DNA from: Chaetoderma sp. LZ-2023a
Taxonomy: Eukaryota > Mollusca > Caudofoveata > Chaetodermatida > Chaetodermatidae
Direction: 5' to 3'
Assembly (NCBI GenBank): GCA_034401795.1
Contig: CM067374.1
Location: forward strand, 98,986,860 to 99,050,859
Length of the DNA: 64,000 bases
Under the pieces are notes generated by a model. The model was not told where the DNA came from, did no database searches, and was given only the letters and a program-made list of their open reading frames with translations. Positions within the stretch are counted from its first letter, which is position 1, and each line of letters starts with the position of its first letter. A program made the position numbers and the translations under genes. This document shows positions 21,060-32,016 of the stretch, one piece after another.

Positions 21060-21500
21060 AATTTAATCCAAAAGCTCCGAAGGCAGCTTTAGACAAATGC
21101 GATGCCTGCCACCGCAAACACCTATGCACCATCAATGGACACCGATGGTCAGACAGCATAATTTCCACAAATGCACTATGCAAGATGTGGAATACGTCAC
21201 CGCTGTCTGTGAAAGTCACCAGCAATAATGGTCCATGTTTGACCATGTGCTAAGGATGCCAAGAAGCGCGAGCACAGAGAGCCTTCGAATTCGCCCTACT
21301 CGGAGCCAGCAAATACAAGGCCAGGAGATGACGCCACCGCATAAATCTGCTAAGCATGCTACGAGGTGACCTCAAGAAAGCAGGACTTGGTACACCCAAG
21401 TCAAAAATGGACTTTAGGAAGCTAAGGATTTTGGCTGAGGACAAGACACATTGGGCAAAAGCGAAGAACTGATTGCAGCTGTAGGATGTTTCTGCTACTA
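21060..21500 (+). pseudogene. LINE reverse-transcriptase C-terminal scrap
   Basis: Plus-strand translation gives MFDHVLRMPRS and, in a shifted frame from about 21267, RAQRAFEFALLGASKYKARR followed by LSMLRGDLKKAGLGTPKSKM and AEDKTHWAKAKN. This is the pattern seen at the very C-terminus of a common group of animal LINE polymerases (HVLRMP, then hydrophobic and basic blocks, then a W-K ending). There is one frame change near 21260 and a stop at about 21330. The scrap sits inside the satellite array, at a junction where satellite text stops near 21066. Confidence 0.55.
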
Positions 21501-22671
21501 CAGCCACAGAATACAGTAATCATACATAATAGATTGTGTGTGAAATCACACCGATCTGTGCTGTACCAAAAATATTAATATATGTATATATTGCATTACA
21601 AGTAGATGTGCGGTAGCCACCATGGTCTATATTGTACCAATAGTATTCTATTACAAGTCAATTATGTGTGGAATCATATCAGTCTATATTATACCACATA
21701 CAATGCTACAGGTATATATTATCACTATTAGGCAGTGGGTCGAACAACACCAGTCCCTTCGTTTGACCAGACTAAAACTTACCCTAACGTGCACTACATA
21801 CACTATGAAAAATTATGACTGTATATAATACGACCCATATCTTTACTTTTCGGAATCGATGTGACCCATCTGTTTAAAAACCAATTTAACTAAAAAGTAT
21901 AATTCAGCCAAAATTTCCTCTCAGCTGTAAACAATATGATATCATATCATTGTTAGCTATATTCATGATTAAATCGAATTCTACAATGAAATAGTGCCGT
22001 AGTCCGCAATTCCATACCAAAAATTGGTTTAAATTTTGACAGATCAGTGATTTTCTGTACCATACTGTCTGCAATAGGTTAGGCCCCTATTAGGTTCTAA
22101 ATTTATACATATGGTCAGATCGGTATATGAATACGCTAATGAAGTATCAAGCTTAAAAATGTCTACCATGAAGTAATTTTGTAGTACACAATTCCATGAC
22201 AAAATTTTGCACAAGTTTTGTCAGATCCATGGTTTTCGGTAGCCTACTGTCTGTAATAGTTTCGTCCCCAGAATGTCAGATAGATATAAGAATAAGCTAA
22301 TAAAATATTGATTTTTTTAAATTCCACCATAAAATAATTTTATAATACACAACTTAGTAACGACCAAAAGTTGTCAGATGCTAATAATTTACGTACCAAT
22401 ATCTATGTACTCTGTTTGTAACCACTTTTCGAACATCTAGCCATACAGAACTCAATATCTATTATTATGTACTAGTGCTGTACGAAATATTGCACGATTC
22501 TAGTATCAAATAATATCATAATTCCCAAGTATGTCCATGTGGTTAATTATTCGCAATATGTCCCCATTGAAAGATAGTTGGTTCACATTAGACACAATCG
22601 GATAGATGTCAGTATGTCCTGGCATATCGCTTGTAATAGGTTCGGCTCCAGAATTTCACCCATATGTTTAG

Positions 22672-22672
<1 letters not shown>

Positions 22673-22731
<59 letters not shown>
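22673..22731. repeat. (TA)n microsatellite inside the satellite array
   Basis: A run of TA dinucleotides of about 58 bp, located where a satellite unit normally reads ATATGTATATGAATGC. It is probably an expansion within a unit. Confidence 0.95.
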
Positions 22732-22734
<3 letters not shown>

Positions 22735-22960
22735 TGCACTAATAAAGTATAGAATTTTAACAATTTCTACAATGGAGTAATTTCGAAACATGCAATTTAG
22801 TCACAACTTACAATTTTCAAATGGTAAAAATTTACTATATATTCTGTATCAGAATCTCTGTACTCGGTTTATAACCAGGCTTTTGAACATAATACCATCT
22901 AGAACTCACTAGATATTGCACGATTCTATTATCAAATATTTCTTGTAATAATGTGTCTAC

Positions 22961-23640
22961 ATATCCTATAATTTAGCTCCGGATAGGATCTGAATTATCA
23001 AACAAAAACCCCCGAATTTACACATCGTCAACAAGATGGATGGAAAGATGGCCGGACGGCCCCAAAATATAATCTGCTTCTTCCAATTGCCCATAGCTAA
23101 TCCTATCCAAGGCTGATGCCATTACATCCATCTTAAATACATGACACTACCAAGAAACTATCATTATCACGATCGCAATCACCATCAGCACTACATGGCA
23201 CAGGTAAGAAACTGTAAATGATAGTAAGAACGAATGTAACACTGAAACTTAATATAACAAGATAAACACACTTCTCTCTGTCCTGCAAATATGTTGTCAA
23301 TTTATCACATTGCCTAATGGCTATGTCTTTATGGTACATTGACTTTAACCCGAATCCCATGTCTTCTTATAGTGTATAGTGACTGTACCAGTTCTACATG
23401 TTTAATTTATTTTGTGTTCTATGTAGGGGCCCAAGGTCTCGATATAGTCACTGTCTGGTGGAGAACCTGCTGTGCTCCTGCAAATTGTATATTATATATA
23501 AAAATGAATTTGAAGCTCTACTTGAATTATAATAATCTCCGGACACGCTATTTACCATTGATGCCTTGCATCAATATGTGTACTTGTTTAAGACATACTT
23601 CCATCTATATATTCCAAATTTAATTTTAAAAATCGTAATA
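22961..23640. other. No gene seen; contains one copy of a dispersed 60-bp repeat
   Basis: Non-coding. Bases 23526-23588 (ATTATAATAATCTCCGGACA... to TGTGTACTTGT) match, in reverse complement, the sequence directly outside the LTR at 61735-61800. No protein domain is recognisable. Confidence 0.5.
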
Positions 23641-24091
23641 AGTTTTTACTCAACAGTGGTTTGTTTGTTGTATACGTAGACATGGTATAGAGCAATAACA
23701 GTGATGAATATTGCTGACTATTTTGAAAGAAATTTCGTTGAAATGATGGATCTACTTGACAAAATTTACTTTTAAGATACCTGAAAATCGGGGATTATTT
23801 AAAACTTAGACCCTTCCATATATGTTTAAAATTTTATTTTAAAATCTCAAGTAGTTTTTACACAACAGTGGTTTTTTAGACATGGCATATAGCGACAACA
23901 GTAATGAATATTACTGACTATTTTGAAAGGGATTTCATTGAAATACTTGGCCGATGTGCCTGAAAATCTGGATTTCTTTAAATCATGCACCCTTCTATCT
24001 ATGTTCCAAATTTTATTAAAGAATCTCAAGTAGTTTTTACGCAACAGGGGTTTGTTTGTATACATAGAGCCGCCAGCCAGTGTTTACATGT
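23640..24091. repeat. Tandem repeat, ~180-210-bp unit, about 2.3 copies
   Basis: AGTTTTTACTCAACAGTGG at about 23643, AGTTTTTACACAACAGTGG at about 23851 and AGTTTTTACGCAACAGGGG at about 24031 open successive diverged units. Each of the first two continues GATGAATATTGCTGACTATTTTGAAAG. The young Gypsy element inserted at the edge of this array. Confidence 0.7.
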
Positions 24092-25590
24092 TGCAGATTT
24101 GATGACGTCACCTAAGCTGATGACGTAACTCAAAACACTACTTGTACGTACTCTTAGTATACAATCGATTTTGCAATCTCTTTCGCTTCGGGTAAGGCTT
24201 GTATGTAAGGTTGCTGCGACAACCAACCTTACCAGTCACGAAAGAACAGGATACTAGCTCGCCTCGTTGGTAGATGTAGATGTAATCAACGATATTTGTT
24301 TTACGTATCCGGGCCTGATCTGACTATTCTATTCTGAAGATGATGGTAAGCTACGGTGGTCTTCCGTAATTATCAGAGTAACTTTATTAACAACACGAAC
24401 TCTTGCCTTGTAGTAAAATCACAAGGTGATGATTTTATTCTCTAACTCTACTATGCAATATACGTTGTATCAGAAAGGTGGTTTCTACTACCACAAAATA
24501 CGATTATTAAAATTACTTATAACTTGACTAAATTATCCGACTTAGTTGACTTATGAATTTATACTCCCTAGCTTAGCTAACATTACTCCCAGATTCGGCT
24601 GGTATGATATGCTATTCAACCAACTCTTGCTTACTCAAAATAAACGTTCAGCAAGAACTTGTACGAGGTGCGAGGCGGACCGGACTTCTGATTAAAAGTT
24701 AAAGTCCATTTTTTATACTTTTCTGGAGTTCCCTACCATGTTCGTTCTGGTTCTTCTTTCCAGAGTTTGACTCGATTCTCATTGATTGTGACGTCATCCT
24801 GACTAATCAAATCACGATTTTCTCTCTTATGAATAGAACACCGAACAAGTTAAGTGATGGAATCCTATCCGATACCTCCCCAAATTTGATACTGATGTAT
24901 GAGTATTTTCGACATTTTTCGTCTGGTTTTCTAATCTTCTTGGCGCCAGACGCTACCATGTCCATGTCCGGCCCCTTGCTTATTAGGCCTGCGCCTGTAT
25001 TTTGCAAGGGTGTCACGAAGTAGGTATCAAGTGGCCTATCCACTTCACCACACCCGGCGCCGTATCTGGTGTCGTGGGTGTCGCCTCTATACAATTATAG
25101 AAATTCGGCCCCATTACCCCGGTCTTATGGTAAGTCGGTCGTCGCCACGTTACTATGTCATCCTATGATTCATTCAATCCGTGCTACATACATATATTCT
25201 GTCCGTAGCCCCTACCGACGCTCTTGCTTGAATATTTAGAAAACTATTGGTCGTAACTTCTGCTGAATATGATAAAAGGTTATGCCGTGTCTGCGGCAAC
25301 AACTTTCATCTTTCAACCACCGATATATTCCATCAGCTCGCTGCCCTAAATCTTAGTCTATTCTATTCCAATTTTACTTACTGTATTAATTACGTTTTCA
25401 AGTTAGTTTCGCACATCGACTTGAGCACGCACTAGATCGCGCTATTACATTTATTACATTTTTCGTTCATCGTGTTATCCGTTCCTTATCTCGCCTGGTA
25501 TTCAAATATGGTAATTCACTGGGGTCTTAGACTGCAAATGTAAGATGTCCCCGGGGTCATGACTCCCCAGAAGACAATCCCATATCTACA
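24092..25590 (-). repeat. 3' LTR of the young Gypsy element
   Basis: A 1,499-bp copy, identical by eye to 33827-35325. On the coding (minus) strand a TATA-like AAGTATAAAAAATGG lies at about 24709-24720 and AATAAA-type signals at about 24371 and 24430. The plus strand shows CRE-like sites TGACGTCA (24103-24110), TGACGTAA (24121-24128) and TGACGTCA (24789-24796). Small open frames inside the LTR are identical in both copies and look incidental. Confidence 0.95.
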
Positions 25591-26246
25591 TACGCCCCTT
25601 AACCAAAGTTAATTGACTATCTCTCTTAAGGCCTTAAAGAGAGTGTCAACTAACTCGTTGTGGACTATCAACAACCCAAACCTATACCAGCAGCCTGGAC
25701 GGATACCACCTGATATTCATCCAATTAGTCAAGATAATAATACAGGTCGATATATTATACACCAATACTTGTCCGAGTAGCGGAATGCTCGGAAATACAG
25801 TTAGTAGTATTTGTTAGTGTATGGTTGATAATTATACAAACATACATGTCCGGGTAGCTAACCGCCCCCGGAAACACATTAATGGCATCATTAAACCGTG
25901 GACGTAACCCGTCTCACGCGTAACTTAACAATAAAAGCGGGCAATCGGTACAGTTCAAAACAAGTGAATATACATATTACATAATGTATTAATATAAACT
26001 GCCGTTACAGCCATCAGTGACAATATGGTCAGCAGCGACACAGTGTCGTAACGATTCGTCGTCACACGACACAACATTATAGTTCCAAACCTTAATCCTA
26101 CAGTGCAAATACCATTACAGATCATGTGAATTTTTCCTATTAATAAAACAGTACACAGTACGGTATCATGATAAAGTTCGCGCCACAATTTTTAATATTC
26201 ACCAATTACTGTTCCAGTAGAAACATATAAAGTTAGTGCCAAAATG
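25591..26246 (-). other. 3' untranslated region of the young Gypsy element
   Basis: About 650 bp between the env stop and the 3' LTR, with no coding signal. Directly before the LTR the coding strand reads GGTTAAGGGGCGTA; the short AAGGGG purine run is the likely polypurine tract. Confidence 0.6.
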
Positions 26247-28190
26247 TCATGGTGATACCTCCAAGCGGTTTATGCTCACGTTAGGATCCACCATGTCAGC
26301 GTACATCTCCATCTCTATCCAGTCGGCAGCCGTCGGGTCGATCTCAGTCCCGGCGTTAGCGTTAGGCGACGACCCGGTTGCCATCAGCAGCGGCTCCCGT
26401 AGAGCTGCAGGTCTCGGGGGCTGCTGGGCCTGAATAGTCGGTGTACACATTCGAATTGCAGTATGCGGTTCACTACTATGGGCCGCACGTGGCTTGCGTT
26501 TATGGGCCGCACGTGGCTTGCATTTAAGCACATTCCACATGCGTGATAACACGCCACATTTATATAATATAAGCACAATTACTAGCACAACTACGAAGGA
26601 ACCAGTCGAATATGATATGAAAGAATGTACCCCAATGCCATCGACCACCACCGGGTCGATCATGGATAATGGTGCTAGCGGTACGTACTTAGATTTTTGT
26701 AAACGGTCCCATGGCTGTAGTTTTAAATGGTCCACTATCATGGATTGATTTAGAACGCCGGACACATCCAAATGGGGCATCTCAATGGCCAGGCTAACCC
26801 GAGTGTACGTCCTACTATAAGACGCAACAGGCTCGAATTGCCAGCCCTTCCCGCTATAACCACATTCAGCAGACATTAATGCATATACCCCATTACCCAC
26901 CACACAACGGTCGGTCAATCGTCCGTCACAGTGTATATCCATTGTTTCCCCGAACGTTTGCAACACAACGCCTATCTGCTTACCGGCAAACAATTTGCTA
27001 GAAGTTTCATTCGATTTGGAGAGCTGAATATTACAAGCACGGTCGGTCGTATTAGTTAACAGGCTTACAATGCATGGAACGTGGGTCTTGTCGACCCGTA
27101 GTGGACCATGGCACACCCGGGGCTCCTCCCCACGACACGCGGATGGCGCGAAGTACCACCCAGTTTTGGTGTCAAGACCGATGCTGGTCCGCGCTATCCG
27201 TACTTGCATGTAGTATCCCCGAGCACTTAGCGGTTCCGGCCACGCATGCAACCCGTATTCGATGTATTCGCCCCCGTCAATTAGCGGTAACGTCGCTACG
27301 TAATGGAGTCGTGAGTCGTCTTTCCATAACGGATACACGACCACGTTGCGGTAGTACCACTGATATGGATGTATCAGTCGATTTCCCACACTAACTTGTT
27401 TGGCCACTGAATTCAGGTCAGCAGAACTGAATAATTCTTCCGTCAGCCTACATAATTCTAGGGACGCCGTCTGTCTATGAAACTGCGCCGCTGCCCTCTG
27501 GTAACTATATACTACACTTTCGGCGGAATCAATAACGTGTCCCAGTCGCACTAATGCGTACAAGTCGGCCTGTCGGGCGGCGTACACCTTAAACATATCG
27601 CTCACATTTTTAGTTAATTCTACTATGCCAGTGGTAATTTCGTTGATACGGTCAACGTTGGTATTGATCCCTACGAATGCCAGTTTCACATGGGACGCCA
27701 GTTCGTTGGAAAAATGTACCAGACGATTCATGTCCCTCATAGCAATTTTGACTATCTTTTTAATCGCATTTATATCACCCGAGGTAGCGGTACCAAATAG
27801 GGACGAGGCTATGTCCCCGACAAAGTTGAATAAGCCACGTTTGTGTCGTATACTGTCCCTACTTACCATATTTTGTTGTGTCTTAGCAGCGATCTTCCTA
27901 ATATTGCTAACACGATGTTGCAAACCGAAAATGTCTCGAATGCTTAATGATGTCTTTCGGCCGACGTCCGCAATAAGAACACGGAATTGTGCTAACCGTT
28001 CCATAAATCCGGCGGGCAAATGTGGGTGGTCGATAGACACCACTACGGTCCATTCAGCCCGGATAATGGATATATCTTCTGGTTTAGTTATCATTACTCC
28101 GTTCGGTAACCTATGCACACTAGACATCTTACACAATCCGTTTATTAAACATACCATGGTTACCATCACACTTAATCGTAAAATATACAT
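26247..28190 (-). CDS. env: F-like envelope glycoprotein of the young Gypsy element
   Basis: An envelope of the baculovirus-F / errantivirus type, a membrane fusion protein by family. The first ATG, at 28190, gives about 647 aa starting MYILRLSVMVTMVCLINGLC, a clear signal-peptide-like run; the frame is open slightly further upstream. A furin-type site RHKR lies about 118 residues in, followed by the fusion-peptide-like GLFNFVGDIASSLFGTATS and a helical heptad-like stretch. A single strong membrane anchor (SFVVVLVIVLILYKCG) lies about 105 residues before the end. The cytoplasmic tail contains a duplicated KPRAAH phrase. The frame is uninterrupted. Env would be expected from a spliced or subgenomic RNA, as in this family. 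Confidence 0.9.
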   Translation of the reverse strand: MYILRLSVMVTMVCLINGLCKMSSVHRLPNGVMITKPEDISIIRAEWTVVVSIDHPHLPAGFMERLAQFRVLIADVGRKTSLSIRDIFGLQHRVSNIRKIAAKTQQNMVSRDSIRHKRGLFNFVGDIASSLFGTATSGDINAIKKIVKIAMRDMNRLVHFSNELASHVKLAFVGINTNVDRINEITTGIVELTKNVSDMFKVYAARQADLYALVRLGHVIDSAESVVYSYQRAAAQFHRQTASLELCRLTEELFSSADLNSVAKQVSVGNRLIHPYQWYYRNVVVYPLWKDDSRLHYVATLPLIDGGEYIEYGLHAWPEPLSARGYYMQVRIARTSIGLDTKTGWYFAPSACRGEEPRVCHGPLRVDKTHVPCIVSLLTNTTDRACNIQLSKSNETSSKLFAGKQIGVVLQTFGETMDIHCDGRLTDRCVVGNGVYALMSAECGYSGKGWQFEPVASYSRTYTRVSLAIEMPHLDVSGVLNQSMIVDHLKLQPWDRLQKSKYVPLAPLSMIDPVVVDGIGVHSFISYSTGSFVVVLVIVLILYKCGVLSRMWNVLKCKPRAAHKRKPRAAHSSEPHTAIRMCTPTIQAQQPPRPAALREPLLMATGSSPNANAGTEIDPTAADWIEMEMYADMVDPNVSINRLEVSP

Positions 28191-28344
28191 GATTCCACGC
28201 CCTGGGATGCCTACCGGTACAAAGCTAAAACTCACAATTTAAACGAATAACTTTTTGTATCTTGCGAACGATTTTAGTTTTTTAATTGTTACGATATTTT
28301 ACGCACTAGCTATTTGCGATGTTAAGCATAGCGATACAATACAC

Positions 28345-31300
28345 CTAATGGCGGTTGTGCCGCCGAATAACGGCATTTATACGACTGATGAAATCAGCGT
28401 ATAGCGCGTCATCGTAAAGGGCGGGGTCTATCACGCCAATTCGGAGTCGCTTGTTACCGGATTCGTTGTCCCGCCCATACCCTTGCTTTCGCTTCAAGTC
28501 TAACCTGAGTTGCTTGCTGTCAGAATCGTCATCTGGTATATGTCTGCGCTTGCGCAGCATATAAGGATGCGACGGAAGCATCTCCATTGGTTCAGAGAGC
28601 AGTTCTGGTGCCGCCCCTGGAGCGTCAATTACTATGGGCTTAGGAGTTTTGATGACGTCACTTGGTGACTCATGGTTTCGACTGCGATTCGTACTGGGTT
28701 GCACCCTTTTCCGGTCAACCCTCTTACCCCCTGTACGCACCTCTGGTTCCATATCCGAAGCTGGCCGCTTCTTACGAACCTGGGGTGTCGTATCTGCGTC
28801 GGTGACCATAGGTTCTGGCTCGGGCAACATCGCCCTGGGGTGATGGCTAGCCTTCGTCCCCTTGGTAGGATTACGAATGGGGCGTGGTCGCACCCCGTCC
28901 CAGCACATTTCCGAGTCGACTACGCGCAGCTTACATACATTAACTACACGCACCTTACCAGATCTCTGATGGCGGACGTGCGCCACAGGTCTGTTGATCT
29001 TAAAGATCTCATACTCGGGGTCACTGCGAGAGGTCAACTTCATCCTCTCCTCAGCTTTTACGACCACCGAGTCCCCCACTTTAAACTCACCAGCGTTCGC
29101 ACGCTTATTAATTTGTTCCCTGTGAATCTCTCGAGATCTAGCTGTTCCCTCCCGAGCACGTAGCAAGGCGTTGTTGAGATACGTTAGTCTCTCACCAAGG
29201 TCTTGCGACGCATCGATTGGAACGGCCATTGGTAATCTCGCCCGTCGCCCATACGTCAAATAAAATGGCGTATATCCGGTCGTCGCATGACGAGTACTGC
29301 GGTACGCTGTCAAAGCTGCTCCCAACTCGTCTTCCCACGCCCGCGAGGCGTTGTTCACCCCTTTCTGGATCAACTCCTTAAGAGTGCGGTTGAACCTCTC
29401 GGTACGTCCATTGGTCTGCGGATGGTATGGGCTAGACCGTCTATGGTCGATACCGTGTTCCTTAAACCGCTTCTCCAGAGAATTGGAACAAAATTCTTTA
29501 CCCTGATCGGTTATGACAATCTCAGGGACGCCATGACGCGCGACATACTCGTTGAAGAACTTTTCTTCCACATTTTGAGATGTCTTCGCTGCAATTGGAT
29601 ATGCTTCTGCCCACGCAGAACAGTGATCAATCACAGTCATGATATATATGTTACCCTTATTTGATTCTAATAATGGACCGATCAAATCCATTCCAATTAT
29701 CTGCCCCGGATAATTGGCCATGGGCATTTCACTATACCTGGGTCGGGTAGTGACAGGTCGGTTGACCTGGCACTTCGTACACGTTTCAAGCATACGAATT
29801 ATGTCTTTTCTTAAAGACGTCCATACAAACGAATCTCTTACCATGCCGATGGTCTTCTGCAGACCTTGGTGACCAGCTCGTTCATGAGCCATCCGGAGCA
29901 CTTTCTCACGGAACAGGGTGGGTAAGACAATTCTGGGGTACTCAGCGTCCAATGCTGAAGGCGTAATTAAAGAATACAAAATGCCATTCTTGACCATATA
30001 CTCCTCCGGGGTGTTTTTGAACAACTCCGGGTATTCCTTGGTCTGCTCGGCACACAATTCGTCATATGGTATGTCGAATGCTTCCAGAGGGACGTGAGGT
30101 AACACTCCCTCGTCGACATCTGGTATCACAAAGTCGCCTGTATCTAACGTTGCGACTTCCACCGGTCGACGTAACCTGGACAACATGTCCGCTCGAATAT
30201 TCTTCGAGCCTTGGATGTATTCAATCTTACATCCGTACTCGGCAATCAGTACCGCCCAGCGCTGCACTTTCGTGTTTTTAACTTCGCCCACAAACAAACT
30301 CTTTAGGGGTTTGTGGTCGGTATACACGGTAAACTGCGCGCCAAATAGATAAGGTCTAAGCTTCTTTAGCGCATATATTACCGCATAAGCTTCCTTTTCT
30401 ATCACAGGCCAATTCAACTGACTGTCTTTAAGAGTAGAGCTAACATACTGAATCACCCGCTCAATACCCTTGTCATCTACCTGTACCAGTATCGCACCTA
30501 TCGCATAGCTAGACGCATCAGTATACAATCTATACGGAGCATTCAAATTCGGATATGTGAGAACCGTTTCACTACACAGCAAGTTTTGCAATTTCTTAAA
30601 CGCTTGCTGTTCCTCCTGACCCCACTCAAAACGTTTATATTTCTTAGTCAATTCTATCAAAGGCTTAGCAATTTCGGCATAGCCTTGCACACAAGAGCGG
30701 TAATAACCTGTAGCTCCAAGGAAACTTCTCACCTCACCCACATCGCGTGGTGGTGACATTTCTCTTATGACCTTGACCTTCTGGACCTGAGGAGCCACTC
30801 CCTGTGCTGAAACACGATATCCTAACAAATCAACTGATGGTTGGGCGAAATCGCATTTAGATTTTTTTACTTGCAAATTATATTCTCGAATTCTACGCAT
30901 AACTGTGCGCAAATGCTGTGCATGCTCAGCCGGGTTTCTCGAATATATGACTATATCGTCGACGAAAACATGCAGATATTTTCCCACGAATTCTCGGAAA
31001 ATATCGTTCATTGCCCTCTGAAATACGGCACCTGAGTTCGCAAAACCGAACGGCATCCGAACAAAGTCGAACAAGCCTTCACTACAAACGAACGCTGTTT
31101 TCTCTATGTCTTGGCTGTCCATCGGTATCTGCCAATAGCCAGACTTCAAGTCCATAGTCGAAAATATCGTTGCGCCGCACATCGAATCAAAAATATCGGC
31201 TATGTTTGGCAGTGGATAACTATCCTTCTTGCACACAGAATTCAACTTTCTGTAGTCGACACAAAATCTAGTCCCCCCGTCCTTTTTAGGGACCAACGTA

Positions 31301-32016
31301 ATGGGCGACGCCCATGGCGATGACGACGGTCTTATGACGCCCGCTGCCAGCATTTCAGCCACTTGATTCTTGACTATATACTGCTTGGCCAACGGTAGAC
31401 GGTAGGCTTTTTGCCTTATAGGATAAGCATCTCCTGTTGGTACCGTACACCTCACTTTGGGGACCAGTCCTAACGTGTTTGGACGAGCCGTATCAAAAAT
31501 ATCTGCAAAGTCCACCATGACTTTGTCGATATTTTTATATCCGGTCGTTTCCTTACAGCTTGCATAGACATAATTTGTCTGCTCTCTATGCGGATATTCA
31601 AAGGGATATACCTGGCCAAACCATACTACAATTTTGGCCCGATAGTCAATCTTTGCATTTCCCAGGTGCAAAGCATCCGCTCCAAGTAAACATTCATGCC
31701 TCATTCTGCCCACAATCGTACTGGGGATGGGTCGGGCGTTCTTGAATTTTACTTGTGTTTCCCCCAGCAACTTTATCGGGGAACCATTTACAGCTAAGAG
31801 CGTTTTTGCTCTTTTCAATGGCCTAGCATTCAGCATGCTACGCCATATATCCTTACGGATCAAGGATGTGCTAGCACCAGTATCCACTAAGGCATGCAGG
31901 TACTTACCCTGATCCGATGGACCGTCTTTATCCATTTTTAGACGGATTAAGAACCGCTCGGTCGGTGATCTCACCAACGGCTCTCTCCGTCGTCGTTTCC
32001 CGGGCTCCTTCGTCCA
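28345..32016 (-). CDS. pol: Pol polyprotein of the young Gypsy element (protease, RT, RNase H, integrase)
   Basis: The open frame overlaps the end of gag by about 46 bp in the -1 frame and has no ATG of its own at the start. Counting from the codon at 31977: protease VDTGAST at 31-37; RT with FVDDIVIYS at 338-346; RNase H with YTDASS at 485-490 and a second TDHK near 553; integrase zinc region about 698-736 (HERAGHQ...CTKC); and core D764 (GMDLIGP), D824 (ITDQGKEF), E860 (PQTNGRTERF), with 35 residues between the last two. A basic 200-residue C-terminal tail follows. All key residues of the four enzymes are visible and the frame is uninterrupted. The product copies the RNA and inserts the DNA. 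Confidence 0.95.
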   Translation of the reverse strand, partial: WTKEPGKRRRREPLVRSPTERFLIRLKMDKDGPSDQGKYLHALVDTGASTSLIRKDIWRSMLNARPLKRAKTLLAVNGSPIKLLGETQVKFKNARPIPSTIVGRMRHECLLGADALHLGNAKIDYRAKIVVWFGQVYPFEYPHREQTNYVYASCKETTGYKNIDKVMVDFADIFDTARPNTLGLVPKVRCTVPTGDAYPIRQKAYRLPLAKQYIVKNQVAEMLAAGVIRPSSSPWASPITLVPKKDGGTRFCVDYRKLNSVCKKDSYPLPNIADIFDSMCGATIFSTMDLKSGYWQIPMDSQDIEKTAFVCSEGLFDFVRMPFGFANSGAVFQRAMNDIFREFVGKYLHVFVDDIVIYSRNPAEHAQHLRTVMRRIREYNLQVKKSKCDFAQPSVDLLGYRVSAQGVAPQVQKVKVIREMSPPRDVGEVRSFLGATGYYRSCVQGYAEIAKPLIELTKKYKRFEWGQEEQQAFKKLQNLLCSETVLTYPNLNAPYRLYTDASSYAIGAILVQVDDKGIERVIQYVSSTLKDSQLNWPVIEKEAYAVIYALKKLRPYLFGAQFTVYTDHKPLKSLFVGEVKNTKVQRWAVLIAEYGCKIEYIQGSKNIRADMLSRLRRPVEVATLDTGDFVIPDVDEGVLPHVPLEAFDIPYDELCAEQTKEYPELFKNTPEEYMVKNGILYSLITPSALDAEYPRIVLPTLFREKVLRMAHERAGHQGLQKTIGMVRDSFVWTSLRKDIIRMLETCTKCQVNRPVTTRPRYSEMPMANYPGQIIGMDLIGPLLESNKGNIYIMTVIDHCSAWAEAYPIAAKTSQNVEEKFFNEYVARHGVPEIVITDQGKEFCSNSLEKRFKEHGIDHRRSSPYHPQTNGRTERFNRTLKELIQKGVNNASRAWEDELGAALTAYRSTRHATTGYTPFYLTYGRRARLPMAVPIDASQDLGERLTYLNNALLRAREGTARSREIHREQINKRANAGEFKVGDSVVVKAEERMKLTSRSDPEYEIFKINRPVAHVRHQRSGKVRVVNVCKLRVVDSEMCWDGVRPRPIRNPTKGTKASHHPRAMLPEPEPMVTDADTTPQVRKKRPASDMEPEVRTGGKRVDRKRVQPSTNRSRNHESPSDVIKTPKPIVIDAPGAAPELLSEPMEMLPSHPYMLRKRRHIPDDDSDSKQLRLDLKRKQGYGRDNESGNKRLRIGVIDPALYDDALYADFISRINAVIRRHNRH

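Larger units (their letters stand above)
20060..22960 (+). repeat. Degenerate satellite array, unit roughly 170-210 bp
   Basis: A phrase recurs every 160-210 bp: [G]TTCGGCCCCAGAATTT..., then AT[A]TGTATATGAATACGC, then AATGAAGTATTGAGTTTAAAA, then TCTACCATGAAGTAATTTCG, then a CCTACTGTCTGTAATAG-type end. The GGCCCC-type landmark is seen near 20115, 20305, 20467, 20576, 20952, 22083, 22264 and 22647. Units are diverged and some are truncated. A LINE scrap (21060-21500) and unrelated sequence interrupt the array. The same satellite is present in inverse orientation at 62.7-64 kb. Confidence 0.75.

Noticed and set aside
20060-22960. CRISPR-like array of spaced repeats
   Set aside because: Units are diverged, contiguous and long (roughly 170-210 bp) with no constant short repeat plus unique spacers; the DNA is eukaryotic.
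24807-25435. Small frames repeated identically at 34542-35170
   Set aside because: They lie inside the two LTR copies and duplicate for that reason; no domain or coding bias.
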